From the NCBI GenBank assembly GCA_945890485.1, contig CAMDCN010000015.1:62001-126000 (forward strand): a stretch of DNA of 64,000 bases, given 5' to 3'. Each line of letters starts with the position of its first letter. Position 1 is the first letter of the stretch. The notes beneath the pieces are model-generated. The model had not been told where the DNA came from, ran no database searches, and saw only the letters and a list, made by a program, of their open reading frames with translations. Shown here one piece after another: positions 1 to 8,800 of this stretch. A program made the position numbers and the translations under genes. This stretch comes from Candidatus Sulfopaludibacter sp. SbA3 (GTDB lineage: Bacteria; Acidobacteriota; Terriglobia; Bryobacterales; Bryobacteraceae).

Positions 1-326
1 AACCCAACACAGTCTGCGGACCCCTCCCGTGCGTGCAGAACAATTCTGCGACCTACTATTCCTTTCCACACGCCACTGACTTCAAGAGTCGCTAGGAATC
101 GACGGGGTCTCCAATCTGCCGTTCCCTTGAAGGGCTGGCTCGATTCACGATACGAACCTTCGAGGTAGTCAACGTTGGACAGCTTCCCTCGGAACACCGA
201 ACTCGCGTTGCGTAGGGCCTCCTGCGCCGTGGGAAATGAGCACATACAGGCATGCAGAGGCCCACTGGACCAAAATAGGACAGCGGTCATGCACAGTGTT
301 CGAGGAAGCGGCTCAAGTACCCTCAT
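1..326 (-). CDS. TIMP/NTR-like secreted Cys-x-Cys protein, C-terminus cut by window edge
   Basis: This minus-strand frame is open from an ATG at 324-326 to the left edge, so the C-terminal part is missing. The first ~26 residues form a signal peptide ending in PLHA. The predicted mature protein then starts with Cys-Met-Cys, followed by a stretch with VFRGK and later VWKGIVGRR and ADCVG. A mature N-terminal Cys-x-Cys followed by a 'VFxGKV' strand is the hallmark of TIMP/netrin-type (NTR) domains, where that N-terminal Cys coordinates the metalloprotease zinc. A longer in-frame start exists at 360-362, but the signal peptide is best with 326. It is divergent from the DUF4304-like gene at 391. 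The coding nature is clear from composition and signal peptide. The TIMP-like label is by eye, and the protease-inhibitor role is inference. Confidence 0.6.
   Translation of the reverse strand, partial: MRVLEPLPRTLCMTAVLFWSSGPLHACMCSFPTAQEALRNASSVFRGKLSNVDYLEGSYRESSQPFKGTADWRPRRFLATLEVSGVWKGIVGRRIVLHAREGSADCVG
35..49. repeat. Short inverted repeat inside the TIMP-like gene
   Basis: GCAGAA and TTCTGC flank a three-base centre. It lies within the coding frame of the partial minus-strand gene and probably has no regulatory meaning. Confidence 0.2.
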
Positions 327-390
327 AATTTCCATGAATAACACAGCTCGGTTGAACGCCATTGTGACCCACTGTTAGTCTTGGCGGGAG

Positions 391-1681
391 ATGAACAGTC
401 AGGTCATCAATAAGGTCATCCGCTCCGAAGTGTGGCCGGCGCTGCGGCGGCAAGGCTTTTCGTCGTTCGATAACCGGAATGTATGGCGGTATCGGGGGCC
501 GTTTGTCGATGTGGTGAAATTTCAGTCATTCAGTGCCTACCTGGCAGATGGGCTAGGCTGTACATCGTTCTCTTTTGCTCTGAACCTGGGCGTGTTCTTG
601 CGACATAGCACGCTGATCTGGCCCACTAGGAGCGACTCGGAGGGATTGCCTCGTCCTTCGGAGTCCGAGTGTCCCTTTCGGGCTCATCTGAAGAAGCGAT
701 CGACCGTTGATGGCTTCGGCCGGGCAGACATCTTCTTTGTCGACGAGGAGGGCCGCACCACGGCGGCCGTTTTCCGAGAGACCATAGCCCCTCCTGGAAG
801 AACAGGCTCTTCCCTGGTTCCAAGCCTTTACCAACCTCGACGCCGTCGCGCGGGTCTTGGCCGATCCAGGCGCTTGTGGGGGTGCCCTGGAAACGCTCGG
901 CTCGGGTTGCGCCCCTGCGAGCTCGTGGGCCGGCAAGAGCTTGTTCGCGATTGTTGAACTCGCTCGACAGTCGGAGACCTCTCTCGCCGCCATCGATGCA
1001 GTCGTGGGTGCGACGCTCGACTTTCGTCTGGCGCTGGGATCGCGGCCTGAGTCCATTGAGGGGAATACCGGAACGTTTGGCAAACTGCTGCGCCAGGTTT
1101 GGGACTCGGTTGTGGTGGAGCGCGATGCGCTGTCCATCCTTTCACCGGAGTGCGAGTTGTTGGGGGCGAATTGGAACGCCCATTCTGAGCCGGGGGCGGC
1201 GCCGTATCGGACTATCTCAACGCGCGAGCAACTCTGGCCTCAGTTGCGAGCGGCTGGCTTCACGAAGTTTGCCGCGCGGCAGGCCAGCCGAACGGCGGGA
1301 GACGCCGTCGAAACCGTCTCCTTCGTACCGATGGCGTCGTGGGAGCCACGGAGGACCGGGTACGCGGCGGGGTTGTTTCGGATTCGCTTAGCGGTTTCCG
1401 GGAAGATGCTAGCGGATAGCCCATTGGAGAGGTGGCTGATGCCGGCGCAGCCGGTGGCCGGAGGCGGGCCAGCATGCTTCGGATCGGCGGAGGCGGCTTT
1501 GGCCGCGCTGGCCAGTGACGCCGAGCGGTGGTTCTCACTTTGCCACGACAGAGAAATGCTGGCTCGATTGCTGGATGAGCCGGACTGGAAGATTGCGGTG
1601 CGGCTGCCGACGATGCGGGGGCACGGTTCGAGGGGCTCGGCGCTGCGGACGCAACTGCGGGAGTTTTGCCTCAACGGGTAG
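391..1681 (+). pseudogene. Tandem DUF4304-like protein interrupted by a +1 frameshift
   Basis: Two frames make one protein. The first (from ATG 391) carries a domain starting near residue 5 with VWPALRRQGFSSF and ending in FFVDEEGRTTAAVFRE. The second continues from about 788 with EEQALPWFQAFTNLDAV and runs to the TAG at 1679-1681. It contains a second copy of the same module (LWPQLRAAGFTKF, near 1230). Removing one C from the CCCC run at 788-791 joins the two frames seamlessly, giving about 429 codons. The layout (aromatic or basic residues, central FVDEE strand) resembles the DUF4304 family, whose function is unknown. The break is either a real frameshift mutation or a sequence error. The 3' end overlaps the convergent NUDIX gene by 11 bases. 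Confidence 0.6.
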
Positions 1682-2099
1682 CTGCGTAACGCTCGATGAC
1701 TTCGCGGGTTCCTTCGGTGAGCTTGATTTCTTTTAGTTCGTCGATCGGGAACCAGTTGACGGCGGCGGAGTCGTCGCCGGCTTGTAGCGTTCCTCCCGTG
1801 ATGCGGCACTCGTAGTCGATCAACACGTAGTGGTACTCGCAGCGGCCCTCGGCGTCGGGCATCAGGCGCTCGAAGATCGTTGCTACTTTTACGACCTCGA
1901 CCTCCAGGCCTGTCTCCTCCCGCACCTCCCGCTGAATCGCGGACTCCAGGCGCTCGCCGGTCTCTACCCCGCCTCCCGGCAGCGACCACCAACCCTTCAA
2001 CGGCTCGTGGCCCCGCTCGACGAGCAGGACTCGGTCGCCGTCGAAAATCAGCGCTCCTACCCCCAGCACGGGGCGGTCAGGGTACCGTCTACTGGACAA
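1671..2099 (-). CDS. NUDIX hydrolase
   Basis: 142-residue protein with a complete Nudix box, GGGVETGERLESAIQREV followed by REETGLEV. This matches GX5EX7REUXEEXGU, the Mg-binding loop that cleaves nucleoside diphosphates linked to another moiety. The N-terminal VGALIFDGDRVLLVERG and the following PLKGWWSLPGG are typical of ADP-ribose/NADH pyrophosphatase or MutT-like members. Substrate cannot be told from sequence. The start is TTG at 2097-2099, overlapping the last 11 bases of the gluconolactonase-like gene upstream, so the two are probably co-transcribed and translationally coupled. The 3' end overlaps the convergent DUF4304-like gene. Confidence 0.9.
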   Translation of the reverse strand: MSSRRYPDRPVLGVGALIFDGDRVLLVERGHEPLKGWWSLPGGGVETGERLESAIQREVREETGLEVEVVKVATIFERLMPDAEGRCEYHYVLIDYECRITGGTLQAGDDSAAVNWFPIDELKEIKLTEGTREVIERYAATR

Positions 2100-2952
2100 C
2101 GTTGCCCTTGATGTCGAGGCGGATGCGGTAGACGCTCTTCTGCGCCGTCAGATACAACGACTTGAAGTCCTGATCGCCAAATACCAGGTTCGCCGGTGAC
2201 TCGGGCATGTCTAACTTGGCCGTCAACTTTCCATCCTCCCCGTACACCAGAAGCGCTTTGGCCGCGACCCAAACGCCTCCCTTTTCATCCGTCTTGATGC
2301 CGTTGGGCGGGCCGTCGATGCCAGAAACAAAGACACGCTCGTTCGTCGCCTTGCCGGCGCGGTCGAGGTCCCAGAGGCGGATGAGGCGCTGGTCGGAGTC
2401 GGTGACGTACAGGCGGTCTCCCTTCGGCGAAATGGCGACTCCGTTGGGTCGGCCGGAGGTCTTGGCGACGAGGGCGAGCTCTCCCTTGGGGGAGACGTGA
2501 TAGACGCCGTAGAAATCGAGTTCGCGGGCGGTGGCTTGAGAGCCGAAGGCGGGGTCGGTGAAGTAGAGGTTGCCGTCCTTGCGGATGGCGACGTCGTTGG
2601 GGGCGTTGAGGCGTTTGCCTTCGAAACGCTCGGCGAGCACTTCGACCTTGCCGGCTTTGGTCGTGCGGGTGACGCGGCGGGCGGTGGCTTCACAGGTGAC
2701 GAGGCGGCCCTGCGCGTCGAACGCGCTGCCGTGGGCGCCGCCGGAGGCGGGGCGGAAGACAGCGGGCGGTTCGTTGGCGGCAAGCTTGATGATGCGGCCA
2801 GTGGGAACGTCAGCAAAGAGCAGAAAACCTTCGCGGCTCCAGGCCGGGCCTTCCGTGTATTGGTAGTTGCCGGCTACCTTCTCGATCTGGATTTTTGAGA
2901 AATCCTGAGCCGAGAGAACGGCCGCCCCGGCAATCACCCATAGCATCCGCAT
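2089..2952 (-). CDS. SMP-30/gluconolactonase-like secreted beta-propeller
   Basis: Six-bladed propeller protein of the SMP-30/gluconolaconase/LRE type. Seen in the sequence: YTEGPAW near the N-terminus, NAPNDVAIRKDGNLYFTDPA in the middle, GRPNGVAISPKGDRLYVTDS, and GPPNGIKTDEKGGVWVA. The conserved Asn/Asp residues in these blades hold the metal. I start it at the ATG at 2952, which gives a clean signal peptide (MRMLWVIAGAAVLSA); an ATG at 2970 adds six residues. It is probably periplasmic, hydrolysing lactones such as gluconolactone, but the substrate is inferred only from family. It is the first gene of a two-gene unit with the NUDIX hydrolase and is divergent from the DUF1684 gene, only about 23 bases away. 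Confidence 0.85.
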   Translation of the reverse strand: MRMLWVIAGAAVLSAQDFSKIQIEKVAGNYQYTEGPAWSREGFLLFADVPTGRIIKLAANEPPAVFRPASGGAHGSAFDAQGRLVTCEATARRVTRTTKAGKVEVLAERFEGKRLNAPNDVAIRKDGNLYFTDPAFGSQATARELDFYGVYHVSPKGELALVAKTSGRPNGVAISPKGDRLYVTDSDQRLIRLWDLDRAGKATNERVFVSGIDGPPNGIKTDEKGGVWVAAKALLVYGEDGKLTAKLDMPESPANLVFGDQDFKSLYLTAQKSVYRIRLDIKGNVVQ

Positions 2953-2964
2953 GTTTTTGCAAGA

Positions 2965-2970
2965 TATCAT
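2965..2970 (+). promoter_or_regulatory. -10-like hexamer TATCAT, leaderless start of DUF1684 gene
   Basis: TATCAT ends five bases before the ATG at 2976. No Shine-Dalgarno sequence lies between, consistent with transcription starting at or next to the start codon. Confidence 0.45.
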
Positions 2971-2975
2971 GTGCC

Positions 2976-3809
2976 ATGCGCGCCTGTGTCCTCTTTCTTT
3001 TTGTGCTGCCGTTGTTGGCGGCGGATCCGCTGACCGAGAAGGTGACCGAGTGGAGAACGAAGTACGAAGCAGGGCTGAAGAGCGACACCGGATGGCTTTC
3101 GGTGGCGGGGCTCTATTGGCTCGAAGAGGGAGTGAATCCAGCCGGTACGGCGGCTTCGAACAAGATCGTTTTGCCGGCGGGGCCGGCGATGGCGGGGACG
3201 TTTGAGCGGGTGAGAGAGCGAGTTACTTGGAAGCCGGTGAACGGGCCGGCGAAGACTCTGCAATCGGACAAAGACGGCGCCAAGGCGGACCTGTTGACGA
3301 TTGACCGGTTGACGCTGTTTGTCATTAACCGGAACGGGAAGATTGGGCTTCGGATGCGGGACCCGCAATCGAAAATGCGGCGGGAGTTTCACGGGACGAA
3401 GTGGTTTCCGATTCGGCCACAGTATTCGCTGACCGGGCAGTTTAAGCCGTATGCGCAGAAAAAGATCGTGATGGTTCCGGATGTGACGGGGAATACGTTG
3501 CAGTATGCAAGCCCGGGAGAGGTGGAGTTTGCCGTGAACGGGCAGAAGCTGAACCTGGAGCCGGTGATTGACGAGGGGCAGTTGTTCTTTGTGTTCAAGG
3601 ACAAGACGGCGGGGAAGCAGACCTATGGCGGAGGGCGGATGCTGTATGCGCCGCTGCCGGGGCCGGATAACAAGGTGGAGTTGGAGATGAATATCGCGAA
3701 GAATCCGCCGTGTGCGTTTACGCCGTATGCGACGTGCCCGATTCCGACGAAGCGGAATACTTTGAATGTGGCGATTGAGGCGGGGGAGTTGGTTCAGCCG
3801 GGGCACTGA
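2976..3809 (+). CDS. DUF1684 family secreted protein
   Basis: 277-residue protein starting with a signal peptide (MRACVLFLFVLPLLAA). It contains the features of DUF1684: TEKVTEWR near the start, GWLSVAGLYWLEEG, the LRMRDPQS segment, GTKWFPIRPQY, a later VFKDKTAGKQTYGGGRML, and the C-terminal NPPCAFTPYATCPIPTKRN with two cysteines. Function is unknown in general; the family fold suggests a periplasmic or secreted protein. The ATG at 2976 is chosen because it begins the signal peptide and follows a -10-like hexamer; an upstream in-frame ATG at 2895 would add a non-signal extension. It appears monocistronic and is followed by a 119-base gap with nothing recognisable except the promoter of the next gene. 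Confidence 0.88.
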   Translation: MRACVLFLFVLPLLAADPLTEKVTEWRTKYEAGLKSDTGWLSVAGLYWLEEGVNPAGTAASNKIVLPAGPAMAGTFERVRERVTWKPVNGPAKTLQSDKDGAKADLLTIDRLTLFVINRNGKIGLRMRDPQSKMRREFHGTKWFPIRPQYSLTGQFKPYAQKKIVMVPDVTGNTLQYASPGEVEFAVNGQKLNLEPVIDEGQLFFVFKDKTAGKQTYGGGRMLYAPLPGPDNKVELEMNIAKNPPCAFTPYATCPIPTKRNTLNVAIEAGELVQPGH

Positions 3810-3916
3810 AGGGCTAGCGTGCCGATGTCCTAATGGCCTATCTGCGGGATTGCGTCGAGCATGGTGATGCGTTCCGCAGGCGGCTTCGGTGAGCATCGTG
3901 CTGGGGCCTGGGTTGC

Positions 3917-3922
3917 TAAACT
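3917..3922 (+). promoter_or_regulatory. -10-like hexamer TAAACT before TTG start
   Basis: TAAACT ends six bases before the TTG start at 3929, the spacing expected when the transcription start coincides with the start codon. No Shine-Dalgarno sequence is visible. Confidence 0.4.
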
Positions 3923-3928
3923 AGCGTT

Positions 3929-5875
3929 TTGATCTGCATTAGCGCCACGTTTACCGCCGAGCCGATCCAGCCGGTGTTGGAATTCTGGGGTCGCCAACTG
4001 GGCGAGCCGTGGACGATTGAATTCGCTCCTTACAATCAGGTTCTGCAGACGGTGCTGGACCCTGGTGGCCTGTTTGCCCAGAACCGGACCGGGGCCAACG
4101 TTGTCTTGGTTCGCTCCTCCGACCTGGCTCAATTCGAAGGCGCGACAGCGGCCGATGAGCAGGCGCGGTTGGACGAGCTGCTCTCGACATTGGAAACGCA
4201 GCGGTTTGCTGTGCCGACTCTGCTGGCGGTGTGCCCGCCTCGGCACGTGCGGGTGGCGCCGCGGGCGAATTTGTTCGTCGTGGATACATCGCTGTATCCG
4301 GTGGCAGAGTGGGCGGACGACGCGGCGGACCGGCTGGGCCGGATCCCGTATACCCCGGCTTACTTCGCTGCGCTCGGGACGGCGATTGCTCGGCTGCTTC
4401 ATGCGTTAAAGCGGCCTCCGTTCAAAGTGATTTCGCTGGATTGCGACCATACGTTGTGGGCTGGCGTGTGTGGAGAGGACGGGCCAACCGGCGTGACCAT
4501 CGATGAGCCTCGGCGGGTGCTGCAGGAGTTCCTGCTCACACAGCGCGACGCGGGGATGCTGTTGGCGCTCTCGTCGAAGAACAATCCGGACGATGTGTGG
4601 CAGACGTTCGAGGCGCATCCGGAGATGGTGCTGCGGCGGGAACACATCACAGCGCATCGGCTTTCGTGGGCGCCCAAATCGGAAGGGCTGCGGCAGATGG
4701 CCGCGGAGCTATCGCTGGGGGCGGACTCGTTTATCCTGCTCGACGACAATCCAAAGGAGATTGCGGAACTGGGGGAAGGCGCGCCGGAGGTGTTGGGATT
4801 GACGCTGCCGGAGGCGGGGATTCCTCACTATCTCGACCACGTTTGGGCGTTTGACCATCCGGTGGTGACGGAGGCGGATCGGGGGCGGGCGGCGAGCTAC
4901 CAATTGCAGCAATCGTTTGCGGCGGCGGCAAGCCTAGAGCACTTCTACGAGACGCTGCAACTGCAGGTGGATGTGCATTTGCTGCATCCGCATGAGCTGG
5001 CGCGGGCGGCGCAGATTACCCAGCGGACGAACCAATTCAACTTCACGACACGGAGGCGGACGGAGGCGGAGCTGGCGGGGTTGCCGGTCTTCTCGATTCA
5101 CGTGTCGGACCGTTTTGGCGACTATGGGTTTACGGGTCTACTGGTGGTGCAGGACGGGATTGTCGATACGTTTCTGCTGAGCTGCCGGGTGCTGGGGCGG
5201 GGCGTGGAACATGCGGTGGTGCGGTGGTTGGGGGAGCACTTCGCGGCGTTAACGTTTGAGTTAGTCCCGACGGCGCGGAACGCTCCGGCGCAGACGTTCT
5301 TCCGAGAGTTGACGGGGCAGGCACAGGGCACGGCGACGCTGAGCGGGGGGGAGATGCAGATGGTCGAATTTGCGGCTCCGGCGGCGGCTCCCGTGGCGGC
5401 GGTGACGCCGGTGGTGGTGGCGGACCGGTTCCACGACTATCAGCGGATTGCTACGCACCTCGATACGGTGGAACGGATTCAGGCGGCGATGTTGGCGGAG
5501 CAGATGCAAGCCGCGCCGGCGCGACAGGTGGCGAACCCGCCGGTGACGGATGCGGAGCGCCGGTTGGCGGCGATCTGGGCGGAGTTGCTGGGGCAGCCGG
5601 CAATTTCGACGGAGGACAACTTCTTCGATCTGGGCGGGCACTCGTTGCTGGCGGTGCTGCTGGTGACGCGGGTGCATGATGAGTTCGGAATGGAGTTGTC
5701 GATGGACGATGTCTATTCGGCGGACACGACCTTGGCGAAGCTGGCGCAGATTGTAGAGACGCAACACTTAAGCACGTATGACCCGGCAGAGGTGGCCGCG
5801 GTGATTGGTGAGATTGAATCGTTGTCCGATGATGAGGTTCGTTCCGAGATATCCCGCTTATGCGCGTTCTCTTAA
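3929..5875 (+). CDS. FkbH-like HAD-IIIC phosphatase fused to a carrier (PCP/ACP) domain
   Basis: 648 residues. The N-terminal ISATFTAEP segment, present only if translation begins at the TTG at 3929, is typical of FkbH-family proteins. The HAD-IIIC core has LDCDHTLW with Asp171 and Asp173, SSKNN, and FILLDDNPKEI near 270. It is followed by the GNAT-like half with QRTNQFNFTTRR and DRFGDYGFTGLL. Near 540-610 is a thiolation domain with DNFFDLGGHSLLAV, Ser572 being the phosphopantetheine site. FkbH enzymes load a glyceryl unit from 1,3-bisphosphoglycerate onto a carrier protein; here enzyme and carrier are in one chain. The next gene starts inside its last 16 bases. No adenylation, condensation or ketosynthase domain lies nearby, so the loaded unit is probably not extended by a standard assembly line here. 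Confidence 0.9.
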   Translation: MICISATFTAEPIQPVLEFWGRQLGEPWTIEFAPYNQVLQTVLDPGGLFAQNRTGANVVLVRSSDLAQFEGATAADEQARLDELLSTLETQRFAVPTLLAVCPPRHVRVAPRANLFVVDTSLYPVAEWADDAADRLGRIPYTPAYFAALGTAIARLLHALKRPPFKVISLDCDHTLWAGVCGEDGPTGVTIDEPRRVLQEFLLTQRDAGMLLALSSKNNPDDVWQTFEAHPEMVLRREHITAHRLSWAPKSEGLRQMAAELSLGADSFILLDDNPKEIAELGEGAPEVLGLTLPEAGIPHYLDHVWAFDHPVVTEADRGRAASYQLQQSFAAAASLEHFYETLQLQVDVHLLHPHELARAAQITQRTNQFNFTTRRRTEAELAGLPVFSIHVSDRFGDYGFTGLLVVQDGIVDTFLLSCRVLGRGVEHAVVRWLGEHFAALTFELVPTARNAPAQTFFRELTGQAQGTATLSGGEMQMVEFAAPAAAPVAAVTPVVVADRFHDYQRIATHLDTVERIQAAMLAEQMQAAPARQVANPPVTDAERRLAAIWAELLGQPAISTEDNFFDLGGHSLLAVLLVTRVHDEFGMELSMDDVYSADTTLAKLAQIVETQHLSTYDPAEVAAVIGEIESLSDDEVRSEISRLCAFS

Positions 5876-8800
5876 CTTCTAACGCTTCGTATGAACCGCC
5901 GCGCGGAGGGTCGACGCGGAGCAACTTGATTTGGCTGGAGGCTCTGGCCGCGGCGGGGCACGCGGTGCGCGTGGTGTGCCCGGCGCATGATGAAGCGGGG
6001 GAAACTACGCGCCGGGGCATTTCGATTTTGCGGGTGCCGGAGTTGACGCGGCACGTGGACCGGTTGGCGGCCGAGATTGAACAGTGGAAGCCGGACTGGG
6101 TGCTCGTTTCGAGCGAAGACCTGAGCCATGTGTTGTTGCGGGAGGCGTTTCGGGTGGCTCCGGGACGGTTGATTTTTGTGGCGCATACGCCGCAGTTCAT
6201 GCCGTTCGGGCCGGAGAGTTGGTACCCGGACGCGGCGGCGTCGGCGCTGGTACGGCAGGCGCGGGGCGTGGTGGTGATTGGGCGGCACATGGCGGGTTAT
6301 GTGCGGGAGCATCTGGGCGTGCAGCCGGTGGTGATCCATCCACCGATTTATGGGACGGCGCCTTGGCGGAATTTGGGCCGGTTCGATAACCGGTATGTGT
6401 TGATGGTGAACCCTTGTGTGGTGAAGGGTGTGACGGTGCTGGCAAATCTGGCGAAGCGGATGCCCCACTTGGAGTTCGCTGCGCTGGCGGGATGGGGGAC
6501 GACATCGGCGGACCGGGCATTGTTGGGCTCGCTGCCGAACGTGACGGTGTTCGAGTCGGTGCCGGATATTGAGGATGTGCTGGGGCAGGCACGGCTGCTG
6601 CTGATGCCATCGCTTTGGTACGAAGGGTTTGGTCTGATCACGATGGAGGCGATGCTGCGGGGATTGCCCGTGGTGGCTTCGAACTCGGGGGGCTTGGCGG
6701 AGGCGAAAGCGGGAACGGGGTACGTGATTCCGGTGCAGCCGATCACGAAGTACTTGTCGGACTTTGACGAGAACCATATGCCGCGGCCCGTGGACGTGGA
6801 GCAGGACCTGACGTTGTGGACGGCGGCGTTGGACGAATTGACGACGAACGAGACGGCGTGGGAGGCCGAGGCGGCGAAGTCGCGGGCAGCGGCGGAGCGG
6901 TTCGTATCGGCGTTGGATGCGAATGATCTGGAGAGGTATCTGGTCTCGCGGCGGAAGCTGCGGGTGCTGCTGGCGCATAATTCGCTGTACTATCCGTCGG
7001 CGGGAGGCGGGGACAAGTCGAACCGGCTGTTGATGGAGGCGTTGGCGGCGCGGGGCCATCATGTGCGGGTGGTGACGCGGGTGGAATCGTTTGGCGAGCC
7101 GGACCATGCGACGTACTTGAATGCGCTGGCGACGCGGGGCGTTAGTCCGATGGTGGGGGAGACGGAGGTTACGTTTTCGCTGAAGGGCGTGGATGTGCGG
7201 ACGTTGACGCGGAGTCCATTGTGGCGCCCGTATTTTCAGCGGCAGATTGATGAGTTTGATCCGGACGTGATTGTGACGTCGACGGATGACCCGGCGCAGT
7301 TGTTGTTCGATTTAGCGGTGCGGGCTCCGCGGGCGCGCGTTGTGTACTTGATTCGGGCGACGATTGCGGTTCCATTTGGGCCAGACAGTTCGGGGGTCCA
7401 CGAAGAGCGGACGCAGTTGCTGGCGCAGGCGGATGGCGTGGTGGGGGTGTCGCACTACGTGGCGGGTTATGCGCGGGAGCACGGAGGATTGTCGCAGGCG
7501 ATCCACGTTCCGATTTCGCTACTGGAGCCGGGACCGGCTCCAGTGTTGGGGAGGTTCGACAACCCGTATGTGTTGATGGTGAACCCGTGCGCGGTGAAGG
7601 GGATCGCCATTTTGCTTGGGTTGGCGGATGCGATGCCGGAAGTGACGTTTGGGGCGGTGGCTTCGTGGGGGACGACGCACGAGGACATGGCGGAGTTGGA
7701 GAAGCGGCCGAACATTCGGATTTTGCCGCGGACGGACAACATCGACGAGTTGCTGGCGCAAAGCAGGGTGACGCTGGTGCCTTCAGTTTGGGCCGAGGCG
7801 CGGAGCCGGATGGTGCTGGAAAGTTTGTCGCGGGGCGTGCCGGTGCTGGGGGCAAACGTCGGCGGATTGCACGAGGCGATGCTGGGCGTTCCGTATCTGC
7901 TGCCGGTGAATCCGGTGACCGTGTACCGAGGGTCGGTGGATGAGCATATGGTTCCGGTGGCCGAGGTGCCGCCGCAGAATCTGGAGCCCTGGATTGAGGC
8001 ATTGCGGCGGTTGACGACGGACCGGCGGCATTGGGAGAAGCTGTCGGCGTTGTCTCGCGAGAAGGCGCTGCACTATATGGAGAATTTGAACGTGCTGCCA
8101 TTTGAGGCCTACTGCGAGAGCTTGCAGCATCAGCCGAAGCGGGGGGTGGCGGCGCGCGAGACTGGTGCGGGGCCGTTGGCGCGGCTGAGTTCGGAGCGGC
8201 GCCGGCTGCTGGAATTGCGCCTGAAGGAACGGGCAGCTTGGATGCCGACGGTGCCGGCGCGGGGCCGGCGGGTGTTCTGTTTTCCGTGGGCGGGCGCGGG
8301 GCCGTTGGCGTATCGGGGATGGCAGGAGCGGTTGGGGGCGGAGTTAGCCTTGATTCCGATTCGGTTGCCGCAGCGGGAGTGGTCGGGAATCGGGGAACTG
8401 GTGGAGCAGTTGGCCCGGCAGGTGAAGCCGTTGTTGACGGAAGATGCCGTGTTCTTCGGGCACTCGATGGGGGCGGGGTTGGCGTTCGAAGTAGCTCGGC
8501 GGGTGGCGCCGTCGGCGCTGGTGGTTTCGGCGGCGCGGGCGCCGAAGTTCCGGATTGGGTATGTGCCGCCGGCGGAGCCGACTGATGAAGAGTTGTTGGC
8601 GCAGTTGGATCGGCTGGGCGGGGCACCGCGGGAACGGCTGGAGGCTTTGTTGCCGGCGTTCCGGCGGGATACGCGGCTGTTCCGGCGCTGGGTCTATGAG
8701 CCGGGGGAGCTGTTGACGGCCCCAGTGGTGGCGTTGGGCGGGGCGGAGGATCCGCAGGTGACGGCGGAGCATCTGGCTCCTTGGGCTGAGGTCACAGCGG

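Noticed and set aside
175-378. Small plus-strand open frame at the left end
   Set aside because: It is antisense to the TIMP-like gene, has no recognisable start signals, and its composition is not protein-like.
5872-8626. Long minus-strand open frames opposite the GT-GT-thioesterase gene
   Set aside because: Translation is dominated by Arg, Pro, His and Ser, as expected of the antisense strand of a GC-rich gene; no motif is present.
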